Position numbers and translations under genes: made by a program
Part shown: in pieces, positions 1 to 8,497 of the stretch
How positions within the stretch are numbered: the first letter of the stretch is position 1
How the letters are laid out: each line of letters opens with the position of its first letter
The notes under the pieces: model-generated
The model's input: the letters and a program-made list of their open reading frames with translations, nothing else
The model's database searches: none
Told to the model about the DNA's origin: nothing
Source of the DNA: Mesonia oceanica
GTDB taxonomy: Bacteria; Bacteroidota; Bacteroidia; Flavobacteriales; Flavobacteriaceae
DNA length: 64,000 nt
Reading direction: 5' to 3'
NCBI RefSeq assembly: GCF_902499555.1
Contig: NZ_CABVMM010000010.1
Span: 1 to 64,000, forward strand

Positions 1-201
1 GCCAAGCTCTAGCTTTTCAATGTATTTTTCTACAAATTCTTCCCATAATGTAATCATCTGGTTTAAATAATCTTTCATTTCACTTAAAGTATTGTAGCCA
101 AAAGTATTACTAACTTTTTCTGCTTTAGCTTCATTGTATGGTAAGTAATCTAATGCTGCTGCAACAGGACTCAAGTCTACATTCTGTAATATTTGATCCA
201 T
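1..201 (-). CDS. hypothetical protein, N-terminal 67 residues (runs off window edge)
   Basis: An open minus-strand frame starts at an ATG at 201 and runs off the left edge. The visible part begins MDQILQNVDLSPVAAALDYL, is acidic and probably helical, and has no signal peptide or membrane segment. I do not recognise a family. The start codon directly abuts the (TA)10 tract, so the initiation region is made of this repeat. The gene lies just past the end of the putative toxin/immunity operon and overlaps the 3' end of the preceding small gene by 25 bases, which suggests co-transcription. It could be a further immunity or orphan gene; that is inference from position only. Confidence 0.5.
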   Translation of the reverse strand, partial: MDQILQNVDLSPVAAALDYLPYNEAKAEKVSNTFGYNTLSEMKDYLNQMITLWEEFVEKYIEKLELG

Positions 202-485
202 ATATATATATATATATATACATAGAAAAGCAAAAAAGCACTAGTTGTTTTATGAATTTCTAAAACAAATTCATATTTATTATATTTTTTAGTAATAGTG
301 TAATATGCTCCTCCTTCATGTTTTAATTGATATTGAGTATCAACCATTGCCATAAATGTCTTTTTATCGCATTTTAAAATTTTATCTGAATTATTCTTTA
401 TAAATTTTAACTCAATATTGAGATATCTATCTATGAAGTCCATTTCTGTTAAAATGTTCTTTTCAAATTCCCTTATTCCTTCCAT
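177..485 (-). CDS. small hypothetical protein with repeat-encoded C-terminus
   Basis: A 102-residue frame starting at an ATG at 485; a TTG six codons upstream (503) is an alternative. The first 85 residues are charged and look like a normal soluble protein. The C-terminal end (YVYIYIYIW) is encoded by the (TA)10 tract, and the frame stops only after it, inside the next gene. The original C-terminus may therefore be different, with the present one produced by repeat slippage. The gene follows the terminator of the toxin/immunity operon and may be an additional immunity gene, but I recognise no family. Confidence 0.45.
   Translation of the reverse strand: MEGIREFEKNILTEMDFIDRYLNIELKFIKNNSDKILKCDKKTFMAMVDTQYQLKHEGGAYYTITKKYNKYEFVLEIHKTTSAFLLFYVYIYIYIWIKYYRM
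200..220. repeat. (TA)10 dinucleotide tract at a start codon
   Basis: Ten uninterrupted TA units. On the minus strand the tract forms the last bases before the ATG at 201 and also encodes the alternating Tyr-Ile stretch near the C-terminus of the preceding 102-aa gene. A change of one unit would alter both the initiation region of one gene and the reading frame at the end of the other. Confidence 0.85.
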
Positions 486-552
486 TATTTTATTCTTTTT
501 CAAAAAAAAGTTAATAGATGTTGGTAGATTTATCTTTATCTAGGTTTCTTCA

Positions 553-580
553 AAAAATAAAGCCCTAATAAATAGGGCTT
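553..580 (-). terminator. intrinsic terminator of the toxin/immunity operon
   Basis: Perfect 8-bp stem (560-567 pairs with 573-580) with a 5-nt loop, followed on the minus strand by a T-rich run (TTTATTTTTTG). The TAG stop of the 239-aa gene (565-567) lies inside the stem, so the operon ends exactly here. Confidence 0.8.
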
Positions 581-1284
581 ACATTTTCTTTAAGGTATTT
601 AATTACAATATTAGTTTTATTACTTAAATCATTTTTATCTATTTTTGTCACACCAAACTTCTCAGCTTTTTTATCTCTTAGTGAGTATATTTTTTCGAGA
701 AATACATTGAAATCTTCTTCTTGTTTAGATAGCCTAGCAATAATTAGTCTTCTATAGCCAAAATAAGTGCCAAAGGAAAAAGGTTTGAAATTACCACTAT
801 CATCCTCCCATAAATTTTCTTCTTGTCCATTAATTCTTTTATCTATTTCACGTAAATCATCAAACAAATCATAGGTAGGAAGAACTTCGTTTTTAATAAA
901 ACCCATTAGGATTTTGATACTTTCCTTAACTCCTTTTTCATTATCTCTATTTTTAACCTCCATTAATTCAAGCTTTCTTTTGCTTCTATTACCGAAATAA
1001 CTTATTGTCCAAGTATCATTTGAAAGTTTTAAGTTCATATTATGTTTTTCATTAATCTCCCAGAGTATTTCTTCCACTTCATTTAACCTTTTACTTGTAC
1101 CTATTCCAAAAACTACTTCAGGATAATAATTATAAGTTGAAATACCTAAATCTTCATATCCATTTTCTTTTTTTCTTATATAAATAGCATTGATATTCCT
1201 AGTTTTTTTTAAATTAAAATTAAAAGACTCTAATTCTTTATTAGTAACTTCTATAAAAATTCTTTTTGCTTCAGATTGTTTCAT
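565..1284 (-). CDS. putative immunity protein of the upstream toxin (239 aa)
   Basis: Soluble, charged 239-residue protein with no signal peptide, membrane helix or catalytic motif that I recognise. It starts at an ATG only 4 bases after the stop of the 707-aa toxin-like gene, and its stop lies in a strong terminator hairpin, making it the last gene of that operon. A small gene placed directly behind a large gene with a variable C-terminus is the usual position of an immunity gene in polymorphic toxin systems. The role is inferred from this position, not from a recognised domain. Aromatic and acidic clusters near residues 50-60 and 155-170 could be binding surfaces. Confidence 0.55.
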   Translation of the reverse strand: MKQSEAKRIFIEVTNKELESFNFNLKKTRNINAIYIRKKENGYEDLGISTYNYYPEVVFGIGTSKRLNEVEEILWEINEKHNMNLKLSNDTWTISYFGNRSKRKLELMEVKNRDNEKGVKESIKILMGFIKNEVLPTYDLFDDLREIDKRINGQEENLWEDDSGNFKPFSFGTYFGYRRLIIARLSKQEEDFNVFLEKIYSLRDKKAEKFGVTKIDKNDLSNKTNIVIKYLKENVSPIY

Positions 1285-1288
1285 ATCA

Positions 1289-3412
1289 CTAAAATAATGA
1301 TTTTGTTGTTATATCAGTAGCTTTCTCAACACCTTTACCTGTAGTTTGTATCCATTTTTCTATATTCACTCTGGCTCCCTGTTCTAAAATTCCTTTGGTT
1401 ATCGCTGGATCTTTACTGCGAATGCTAAATTCTAACTTGCTTTCTTTTAGCATTTTTTGGAAAACCTTTTGATTATTTGTTAAGGGTGACAAATTAGATA
1501 ATTTTGTTTCGTTGGCAAAAAGTTTATAGCCAATGATTTCATTATCAAAATCTCTTATTGTTTCAACAAAAGCATCATCAAGAATAACATAAGAATCTTT
1601 TATATTTTCTAACTTGGTTCCTTTTTTGGCATACTTTAAGAGTTCTTCTTTTGGTAGATGTAATTGAAGTTGGGTTAACCTTGGCATATCTGCCAATTCT
1701 TCTAAAGACTTGCCCATTTTTTTGGCAAGTTCATCAATATAGTCACCACTTCCCAAAAGAAGCTCTTTCTCTATTCTTTCAGTAACATTATTTTCTAATT
1801 TTCTACCAAGCCTAAATCTCTTTATGACTTCAACAAGCTTTCTCTCTTTAATATTATTAGCTGCTTCTAATAATTCATCTAAATGGTTTTCAAACCTAGC
1901 TGAGCCAAATTCTTCTATTAACCCATCTATCGCTTTTTCATTGTCTATATGCCTGGCAAGTTTTTTAAGCTTATCAATTTTCCCTAGTGTAGCGGCGCCG
2001 TCTATAAACTCATCACCTCTTTTTACGGCTTTTGTTACTAAATCGCTCAACTCATCTAGTTTGCCCATTTTTCCTACAAAACCAACCCCGGCAAACATAC
2101 TGGCAATAGAGACTGTGGTTTGGCCAGCAAAGTGTTCTTGTCGTTGAGGGTCGTTTAAAATCCCAGTGGCTTGTTCTTTAAAACCATCAATAAGCTTATT
2201 AATACCTTCTTTGGTAAATACTTGTAAAAAAGCTTCTCTTTTTTCCTCGTCACTGGCAATTTCATAAACAGATTTACAGGCGAGGGGTATTCCTACAATT
2301 TCGTCTACCAGTCCATCGGTAGCCCCTCCCAGCACGGGTTCTAGGTGCATGTAGTTAGGCCATTGGTTATATTCTTTTGCATCTTCTTTGGTAGAGTGCC
2401 ATACTCCACGGTTAATAGTCCCTTCTGCCCATATATGTTGGGTTATTTTTTGAGTGGCTTGAAAGGCTTCTAAATAATTGCCCACACCATCGTCCCACCA
2501 AGTTCTTACTTCTCTTAAGAATTTATCACCAAAACTTAATTGGGCTTCTTCAGATTGTAAATAAGCAATTACTTCCTGCCGTAGGTCTTTCACCTGTATT
2601 TTTAGGCCTCTGGCATTTGCTTCTTCTTGCCATTTTTTTTCGTAATCCTTAAGGTATTCTGGGCTTATTTTATGGTTGATTTTTATACTTCCGTCAGCAA
2701 ATAAGGTGATATCCAGTAGAAGGTCATTTGTCTTTTTTTGAAGATTTCTCCTAATTGTTTGTTCGGCAATGGTTTGTTGGTTGGCATCTACCAATTTTAA
2801 AGATATGGCCAGATCTACTTCACTATAAAATTCTTTTAATAGTTGCTCGTTTAATTGTATAGATAGCTTGTTGAAGTGTTCTAAAAGCAAATTATTTTTA
2901 GTAGCCGGGCAATCTTTAAATTCGTTGTATATCTGTTGGTATTCAGCATCATTTAAAAACCTACTGCCCAATAGTAAATTGTCTGCCAAATGGGTGGTAA
3001 AACCATTATCAATAGTTCTGTCACATAAAACCCATTCGCTTTTTTGTTTGTAAACTAAAAAATAAATGCTTTGTTGTAGGTAATTTAATTCTTGAATATT
3101 TGCAATGAAATCTTCTCCTGTATTAAAAGGTGCATAAGTACCTTGATTAGAAGCAATACTTTGCGTTTTAATATAGAGTTTTTCATCTTTGATGATTCCA
3201 TGAATCCTGATAATGATAGGGATTCCATCAATAGTAGAGGTATTGGAGTAGATGAATTCTTGAATATCTTGCTTTATGAGATACTCCAGTAGTATTTTTT
3301 TCCATTTGGGTTGGTTAAAAATACTCTGCTCGCCAAACGGACTACTATCTGCCAGCTCTTTATGTATTTTGTCGAAGGGGCTTTGATACCCCATTTTATT
3401 ATTTAGGCTCAT
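1289..3412 (-). CDS. putative polymorphic-toxin-like protein (707 aa)
   Basis: Soluble 707-residue protein, no classical signal peptide. Residues 1-280 form a mixed alpha/beta N-terminal part. Residues about 290-400 contain a distinctive Trp-rich segment (TWWDDGVGNY, INRGVWHSTKE, YNQWPNYMHLEP) followed by a small glycine-rich hydrophobic stretch (ASMFAGVGFVGKM, about 435-447) and a long helical linker rich in Glu/Lys (450-570). The last 110 or so residues look like a separate compact domain, as expected for a swappable toxin tip. I cannot name its activity; no nuclease HxH or deaminase motif is obvious. It lies 18 bases after the nucleotidyltransferase gene and 4 bases before the putative immunity gene. 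The Trp-rich middle resembles pre-toxin regions of secreted effectors, but that is inference. It could instead be a structural or effector protein of a contractile injection system. Confidence 0.55.
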   Translation of the reverse strand: MSLNNKMGYQSPFDKIHKELADSSPFGEQSIFNQPKWKKILLEYLIKQDIQEFIYSNTSTIDGIPIIIRIHGIIKDEKLYIKTQSIASNQGTYAPFNTGEDFIANIQELNYLQQSIYFLVYKQKSEWVLCDRTIDNGFTTHLADNLLLGSRFLNDAEYQQIYNEFKDCPATKNNLLLEHFNKLSIQLNEQLLKEFYSEVDLAISLKLVDANQQTIAEQTIRRNLQKKTNDLLLDITLFADGSIKINHKISPEYLKDYEKKWQEEANARGLKIQVKDLRQEVIAYLQSEEAQLSFGDKFLREVRTWWDDGVGNYLEAFQATQKITQHIWAEGTINRGVWHSTKEDAKEYNQWPNYMHLEPVLGGATDGLVDEIVGIPLACKSVYEIASDEEKREAFLQVFTKEGINKLIDGFKEQATGILNDPQRQEHFAGQTTVSIASMFAGVGFVGKMGKLDELSDLVTKAVKRGDEFIDGAATLGKIDKLKKLARHIDNEKAIDGLIEEFGSARFENHLDELLEAANNIKERKLVEVIKRFRLGRKLENNVTERIEKELLLGSGDYIDELAKKMGKSLEELADMPRLTQLQLHLPKEELLKYAKKGTKLENIKDSYVILDDAFVETIRDFDNEIIGYKLFANETKLSNLSPLTNNQKVFQKMLKESKLEFSIRSKDPAITKGILEQGARVNIEKWIQTTGKGVEKATDITTKSLF

Positions 3413-3430
3413 AAGCTATTGTAAAAATAA

Positions 3431-3832
3431 TTAGCAGTTGTTGGTAAGGTATTTAGATGTCTTATCTTCTCCTGATTCTTTTTCAAAATCCTTTATGTTC
3501 AGCTTGTTATTAGGAAACAGTTCGACACAACTCGTATAATTATTTAGGAATTTTTTTCCTTTTTCTTCTGTATTAATCATTAGGTCTATATGATAGTTCT
3601 TTTCATGAGTCCATATCCTTGTATTGACAATGGGAAAAGCTGTAACTATATAAATATCCCAGTCCTTACCTTCTAAAGATTTCCATTCATCAGTAGGAGT
3701 TCTTCCTCGACTACCAAAAAGGTATATTTTTTTTACAGGGGTAATCTTTTCAATATGTTGTTTTAATTCACCCAATATATATGGCAGCACTTGCTCGTGC
3801 TGCCATATTTTGTTGAAACTTATCTTACTCAT
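3431..3832 (-). CDS. MNT-type nucleotidyltransferase domain protein (133 aa)
   Basis: Residues 37-44 read YLFGSRGR, followed by DWDIYIV at about 57-63. This is the GS...DxD signature of the nucleotidyltransferase (NTase) superfamily, here with a longer insertion between the two motifs than in minimal MNT proteins. A third acidic strand (HIDLMI, about 81-86) could supply the third carboxylate. The ATG overlaps the TGA of the upstream giant gene by 4 bases (ATGA), so translation is probably coupled. MNT proteins usually pair with HEPN proteins as toxin-antitoxin systems, but no HEPN gene is adjacent. Here it sits between the giant protein and the toxin-like protein, so it could modify one of them, for example by AMPylation. 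That is inference. Confidence 0.7.
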   Translation of the reverse strand: MSKISFNKIWQHEQVLPYILGELKQHIEKITPVKKIYLFGSRGRTPTDEWKSLEGKDWDIYIVTAFPIVNTRIWTHEKNYHIDLMINTEEKGKKFLNNYTSCVELFPNNKLNIKDFEKESGEDKTSKYLTNNC

Positions 3833-6800
3833 ATTAAAAAGCGGTTAATAGATAGGGAAGTATTCATATCATCTAGATCTAATGGAGAATTACTAGCATC
3901 TAGTAATCTTCTTATATGATATGGGTTTTCAATTATAAACCTTATTTCACTATTTTCTATGATAACTTGGAGATCATCAAGCTCAGGATCATAACCAGTC
4001 ACATTTATAGTCTTTTTAAAAGTAAATACAGGTGTTTTATTAACATCGATTCTAAACCTTATCGCATCATGAAGCTCTATTTCTTCTTCTTTGTATGAAA
4101 CTTGATTGGCTTTGACGCCTATGATTAGTGAGAGCTTTTCTGCTAATTTTTCAAAAATTACTTTAGAGCTTGTATAAGCATCCCAAGATGCATCCCGATG
4201 AATTTCTAGAATTTGGCCTTCACATTCATATATTCGAGGGAAGGAAGAATCAGTGTCATAAGCCCCCACAGTAATATATTCTTTTCTTTTTCCTCCTTCT
4301 AGAGCTCTATAAGTAAATTCAATCCAGCGTTCGTTATCTGAATTCAATAAATTATTGGTTTGTGCAATGGGATTACTACCATTACCGCCACATTCCGGGT
4401 TACAAGGAAGTCCCCCTACATTTAAGCCAATAGTACCGGCTTGGATAACCGTAAGAGCAGTAGGTACACGAGTTTCCCAAGTTTCTTCTACTACGCTTTC
4501 GGGTTTCTGGATTTCATCTACTATGGAAATATAATTTTCATCACCTATGGTAGGTACTTGACCGCCATTCCATATTTGGCCGGTAGCCATAAACCAGTTA
4601 ACAGCTTCTTCAAAACCAGGTTTTACGCTAACAACAGCTCTTGCCATCCCACTTTGTAAAAATGCCCTAAATAGGGGATCGTTATTTTCTACTTGGTATT
4701 TTTCTACCCAGGTATTTTTATTGGCCCAATAGAATGGGTAAAAGTGATAACTAAGAATATCCCACTCAAAGGCTTGTTCAAAAAATTTAACTTTCGCTGC
4801 ATATTGGTTTAAAGATTCATTTTGGATGGGTCTAACGGTAGTGGCATTATTTTTTCCGACCAATAGATCTCTTCCCATTTCATGATGGCCAATTAAATAA
4901 GCAATACAGTTTTTACGTAATATATCCTTTTCAATTTTTCTATAGAAGCCTGGATTGGCTTTAAAGTCTTCATGATTATTTTCTAAAGCTTTGCGTTCTT
5001 CTTCAAATTGCCTCAGTTTTTCATCATAATCTGATTTTGCTTCTTCATAAGCTTTGATAATAGCATTAAAAGTTTTTAAGCGCCAAGCTTCTTTTGCTTC
5101 TTCTGTGAGCTTACATGTTATGGTGAAGTTAATGTTTCCACTATGATGACCTAAACATGAGTAGGATACAGGAACTTTAGTGGTATCGTTAATATTAGTG
5201 GCAATAAGTATATCAGTGGATAGGGGATTTTGATAATATTTTTTGTAATTATTTATAGAAAGAAACCCTCCACTACCAGCTTCATTGGCAAATGCTATAT
5301 TCCCATATCCTTTGGTAGCCATATAGCCTTCTGGAATATCAATGTCTGCATTACCCGCAGCTATTTCGTCCCATTCCGCTTCCATTGTTTCAGAGGTAGT
5401 AAAAGAGAAGGATTTTCCCACTTTTATTTGTGATTTAGGTTTTCCTTCAATTTCTACATTATAAATACTTGCCCAATATTTATAATTGGTATCTATTCGG
5501 TAACTATTAAGCGTCATTTTGTTGTCCTCGTCCTTTCTTGGGTCAACGGGTTCTACAAGTAAACTATCATCTCTATCCATTTCGATCTTGGCAGCAAGCT
5601 TATGGAAGGAAGCAGGTTCAGGAATCATGAATTCATACATGAGGCGTTTACCATAATTATGTATCCTGTTTTTATAGACCTTATCTACCCAACGGTAAAC
5701 CCCGGAAACATGTTGATCGCCTTCCCGGTTATCATAACCATGCTTAGCGGTTTCTTCATATTCTTCAATAATTTTTTGAATACGCTCTTCTTTTACTCGT
5801 TGTACTACACGGTCTAATGCATGTTCAGTAAGTTCTTTAGCATGGGTTACTGCTTGATGATTTGAAGTTTCACTGGCTGTGTTATTGGCATAAGAAGCAT
5901 CTGCATAAGCTCTTATTTTTGCATATTCGGCACTCATCCCTGCATTGATAGCTTTAGAAGTGTCTTCTGCTTCTAGGTGAGACATTTCTTGGTTCATTTC
6001 AAAGCGTTCGGTACTTGTGGTTTCATTAAGGCTTTCCCGTTCGTTTTCTGTACTGGTGGTCGTGGTGTCTTCTTTTCTTCGTAGCCTTCGGGTTTGTTTC
6101 TCTTTAAATTCCCGGGCCATAATATTTTCAATATGGCTTACTTCCCCCGGCACATAACAGCATACTTCTTGTTCTACCTTTCTGTAATCTGCGATTCCTA
6201 AACGTTGTACCCCATAAAATTCCGGTGCTTCAATAGCGTTTTCCTCATGGTCTTCCCATTTAATGGGTAAAGTAGTACAGCCGTCTACTTTACCGTTGAA
6301 CTCATGCTTAAAACTAAAATATTCACCATTAGAAAAGCTTACGGTAGCTTCAAAATGAGAAGCTTCTTTTACAATGGTTACTTTATTGTTGTTGAATAAT
6401 TTGATGGAGAGGATATGGGCCCATTGCCCTAAGTAAGATTGTACTTGATAATAACCATTTGTGTTTGAGGTTCCATCAGCAAAACCTAACGTATAGAGAA
6501 GACTATCAACTTTATAAGTGTCGTTGGGTACCCCTATTTTTAGAAAAACACGATATTCATTTATACTTCTAAAAACTTTTTGAAAACAAAGTTGAAAATT
6601 TCCGGGTTTAGGATTACTGTAAACCGTATCTAGCAATATTCCTTTATAGTTAATTTTCTTTTTAAGTTTTGGGCTATTATCTAAAAGAACTTTATCGGCT
6701 TCCTCAACTTCTTTTTCTAAATGTTCAGTAATCCCCTGAAATTTTTGAAAATTATATTCTTTTTTTAAGTTTTCAACCTTTTCAACAGTATCTTGGGAAA

Positions 6801-7695
6801 TTTCACTGGGTATCCGCGCTTTATCGAATTCTAGTTCAGGCCGAGGTTTAAAGTTGTATGTTGGGAGGTTGAGGTTTTGGTATTCTTTGACTACCGTAGT
6901 CTTTCCTGTCTCTTTATCTTCTACTACTCGCTCAACAATTTCAGCATCTTTATAAGCTTGCTCTACAGCAGCATTATACTCTTCATCGTACTGTTCCTTT
7001 TCTTGGTTGTTTATTCGTTGGCTAATGCCTACTAAGGCTTCTATTTCCTTTTGTTGAACACGTATATCTTCTATTTTATTCTTTGCCTGAAAGAAATTTC
7101 CCGCTCTTGTGAGATCGTTTAGATAAGGGTCTAATTTTGCTTTATTACTACTGTCCTGTCTGGTTAAAGGAGATGAGTTTAAATCTAAAATGATCCTCGC
7201 TTGTGCAATTCGTCTAGTTTCTGCATCCTCTAGAGTTTCTTTTGTAATTACCTTGTTATAAAAGTCATTTGCCACTAAAATAGAAATAATGGCATCTCTA
7301 ATTTCGGGATCTTTTTGTACATACACATAATAATGAAGATCGTTCCATAAATCTTGGAGGACTGTTTGGTCAATACCTTCACTAAATTTTCTAACACTGC
7401 TAAAAGCAGCTTTTGCTTGACTGAAACTAAGGGTGGCCCTATGTTTGGATAGCCAAATGGCAAAATCATAAAAAGTACCAAAGCTTGTTTTTAGCTCTTT
7501 TAAGCTGCTGAATACTGAATTATAGGAGGATGCTTGTTCTTTTAATTGTGTATCTAAAATGGCGAGTCCCTTAAATGTACTGTTTACCCCCGTTGGACGT
7601 TGAACAAAATACTTTTCTTTATCGGTTTCATTAATACGTTCAGGAGCCCTCATCGTAATAAATCGATAGAGGGTGTTTTTTACATTTTGTTGCAT
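3829..7695 (-). CDS. giant uncharacterised protein of the toxin operon (about 1288 aa)
   Basis: I chose the ATG at 7695 (MQQNVKNTLYRFITMRAPE) because sequence before it looks non-conserved; the open frame extends to 7761. Domains seen: an N-terminal helical part; coiled-coil-like charged stretches at about 205-330; a beta-rich region at about 380-510 with repeated Phe/Tyr strands; CCYVPGEVSHIENIMAREFK near 525; a Thr/Ser/Glu-rich linker; a long helical segment about 600-680; then two further mixed regions, with PCNPECGG near 1105. There is no signal peptide or membrane helix. The size, multi-domain layout and position ahead of a toxin-like gene suggest a carrier, loading or structural protein of a Bacteroidota toxin-delivery system, possibly related to contractile injection systems. 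I recall similar large proteins starting LYRFxTxR in this phylum but cannot name a function. Confidence 0.6.
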   Translation of the reverse strand: MQQNVKNTLYRFITMRAPERINETDKEKYFVQRPTGVNSTFKGLAILDTQLKEQASSYNSVFSSLKELKTSFGTFYDFAIWLSKHRATLSFSQAKAAFSSVRKFSEGIDQTVLQDLWNDLHYYVYVQKDPEIRDAIISILVANDFYNKVITKETLEDAETRRIAQARIILDLNSSPLTRQDSSNKAKLDPYLNDLTRAGNFFQAKNKIEDIRVQQKEIEALVGISQRINNQEKEQYDEEYNAAVEQAYKDAEIVERVVEDKETGKTTVVKEYQNLNLPTYNFKPRPELEFDKARIPSEISQDTVEKVENLKKEYNFQKFQGITEHLEKEVEEADKVLLDNSPKLKKKINYKGILLDTVYSNPKPGNFQLCFQKVFRSINEYRVFLKIGVPNDTYKVDSLLYTLGFADGTSNTNGYYQVQSYLGQWAHILSIKLFNNNKVTIVKEASHFEATVSFSNGEYFSFKHEFNGKVDGCTTLPIKWEDHEENAIEAPEFYGVQRLGIADYRKVEQEVCCYVPGEVSHIENIMAREFKEKQTRRLRRKEDTTTTSTENERESLNETTSTERFEMNQEMSHLEAEDTSKAINAGMSAEYAKIRAYADASYANNTASETSNHQAVTHAKELTEHALDRVVQRVKEERIQKIIEEYEETAKHGYDNREGDQHVSGVYRWVDKVYKNRIHNYGKRLMYEFMIPEPASFHKLAAKIEMDRDDSLLVEPVDPRKDEDNKMTLNSYRIDTNYKYWASIYNVEIEGKPKSQIKVGKSFSFTTSETMEAEWDEIAAGNADIDIPEGYMATKGYGNIAFANEAGSGGFLSINNYKKYYQNPLSTDILIATNINDTTKVPVSYSCLGHHSGNINFTITCKLTEEAKEAWRLKTFNAIIKAYEEAKSDYDEKLRQFEEERKALENNHEDFKANPGFYRKIEKDILRKNCIAYLIGHHEMGRDLLVGKNNATTVRPIQNESLNQYAAKVKFFEQAFEWDILSYHFYPFYWANKNTWVEKYQVENNDPLFRAFLQSGMARAVVSVKPGFEEAVNWFMATGQIWNGGQVPTIGDENYISIVDEIQKPESVVEETWETRVPTALTVIQAGTIGLNVGGLPCNPECGGNGSNPIAQTNNLLNSDNERWIEFTYRALEGGKRKEYITVGAYDTDSSFPRIYECEGQILEIHRDASWDAYTSSKVIFEKLAEKLSLIIGVKANQVSYKEEEIELHDAIRFRIDVNKTPVFTFKKTINVTGYDPELDDLQVIIENSEIRFIIENPYHIRRLLDASNSPLDLDDMNTSLSINRFLI

Positions 7696-7761
7696 GATTA
7701 AATGATTATTAGGTTTATAAATATGATTAACAGTACTTTTTATAAAAACCATTTGTTTCAA

Positions 7762-8240
7762 GCACTTTTTTAAAGCTATCTTTCAAACAGATATTAACCC
7801 AACTTTTAATTCTTAAACATAAAATAGTTGGTTCAACACAGGCTTTAACTATGTTGATTAATCTGGGCAAATAATTTTATTGCCTAAAAACAAATAGAAT
7901 GCTTTGCTCACGGTTTATGCTATAGATGTGGAGTGATAAAACATATTTTTACAACTTAACAGATAAGTTTTTTAATATGTAGTATAAATTTCTATGCCGT
8001 TGAACAAAAGCTTTTGTGTGGGGATAAAAACTTTCTAATTAACTCTTAGAGTTTTCAATTTTGTTGTTACAAATTTTTGAAAGTAGTAACATACTTTTTT
8101 AAATAATTTCAGAATATGAAATTAATTAACCTTTCATTTATTTGAAACAGTTTTTTATTAATTTTTGGTTATTCTAAAATTATCTTTGTGTAATTATTAA
8201 AAGAAAAATTATTTTTTTATATCAAATAAACTATAAGTGA
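7762..8240. other. AT-rich non-coding stretch upstream of the island operon
   Basis: No convincing reading frame on either strand. Very AT-rich. It should hold the minus-strand promoter of the giant-protein operon, but I found no strict TAnnTTTG element in the right orientation. A TATCTTTG at 8181-8188 on the plus strand resembles a -7 box and points toward the Ohr relic. Confidence 0.5.
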
Positions 8241-8378
8241 AAATTTTTTTTAATTGATAAATTGGAGTTGTGTGGAGATAATTTAAACCTTGTGAACAAA
8301 GCTCACGAAGTTTGCCCATATGCTAGAGCAACACGGGACAATATTGATGTCACCCTTAACTTATTGTTAGAAGAATAA
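8241..8378 (+). pseudogene. relic of an Ohr/OsmC-family peroxidase (C-terminal end only)
   Basis: Reading the plus strand in the frame ending at the TAA at 8376-8378 gives [20 protein letters not shown], which closely matches the conserved C-terminus of organic hydroperoxide resistance (Ohr) proteins, including the second peroxidatic cysteine in the CPYSxATRGN context. About 46 codons remain (opening after a TGA at 8238-8240); an intact Ohr has about 140 residues with an earlier first cysteine. No usable start or N-terminal domain is present. I read this as the 3' end of a chromosomal ohr gene whose 5' part was removed when the neighbouring accessory region was inserted or rearranged. TTG codons at 8262 and 8268 could in theory start a tiny peptide. 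Confidence 0.6.
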
Positions 8379-8470
8379 CATCAAAATTTTCGTGATTCCG
8401 AACTTTCCTGCTTGCGAGCAAGGCTTAACAGTGAATGTCATACCGGAATCAATAAAAATTTACCAATAAA

Positions 8471-8497
8471 AAACCTGAAGTTTAGGCTTCAGGTTTT
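8471..8497 (-). terminator. terminator of the DUF2911 gene
   Basis: Perfect 10-bp stem (8471-8480 with 8487-8496), 6-nt loop, with runs of six or more T on both sides, so it may work in both directions. The TAA stop of the DUF2911 gene (8482-8484) lies in the loop. Confidence 0.85.

Noticed and set aside
7275..7481. 68-codon minus-strand frame inside the giant protein gene
   Set aside because: Out-of-frame shadow within a long, well-formed coding region.
8393..8451. TGATTCCG ... CGGAATCA inverted repeat near the Ohr relic
   Set aside because: Eight-base arms far apart with no T-run or flanking duplication; no basis for calling an attachment site or mobile-element end.
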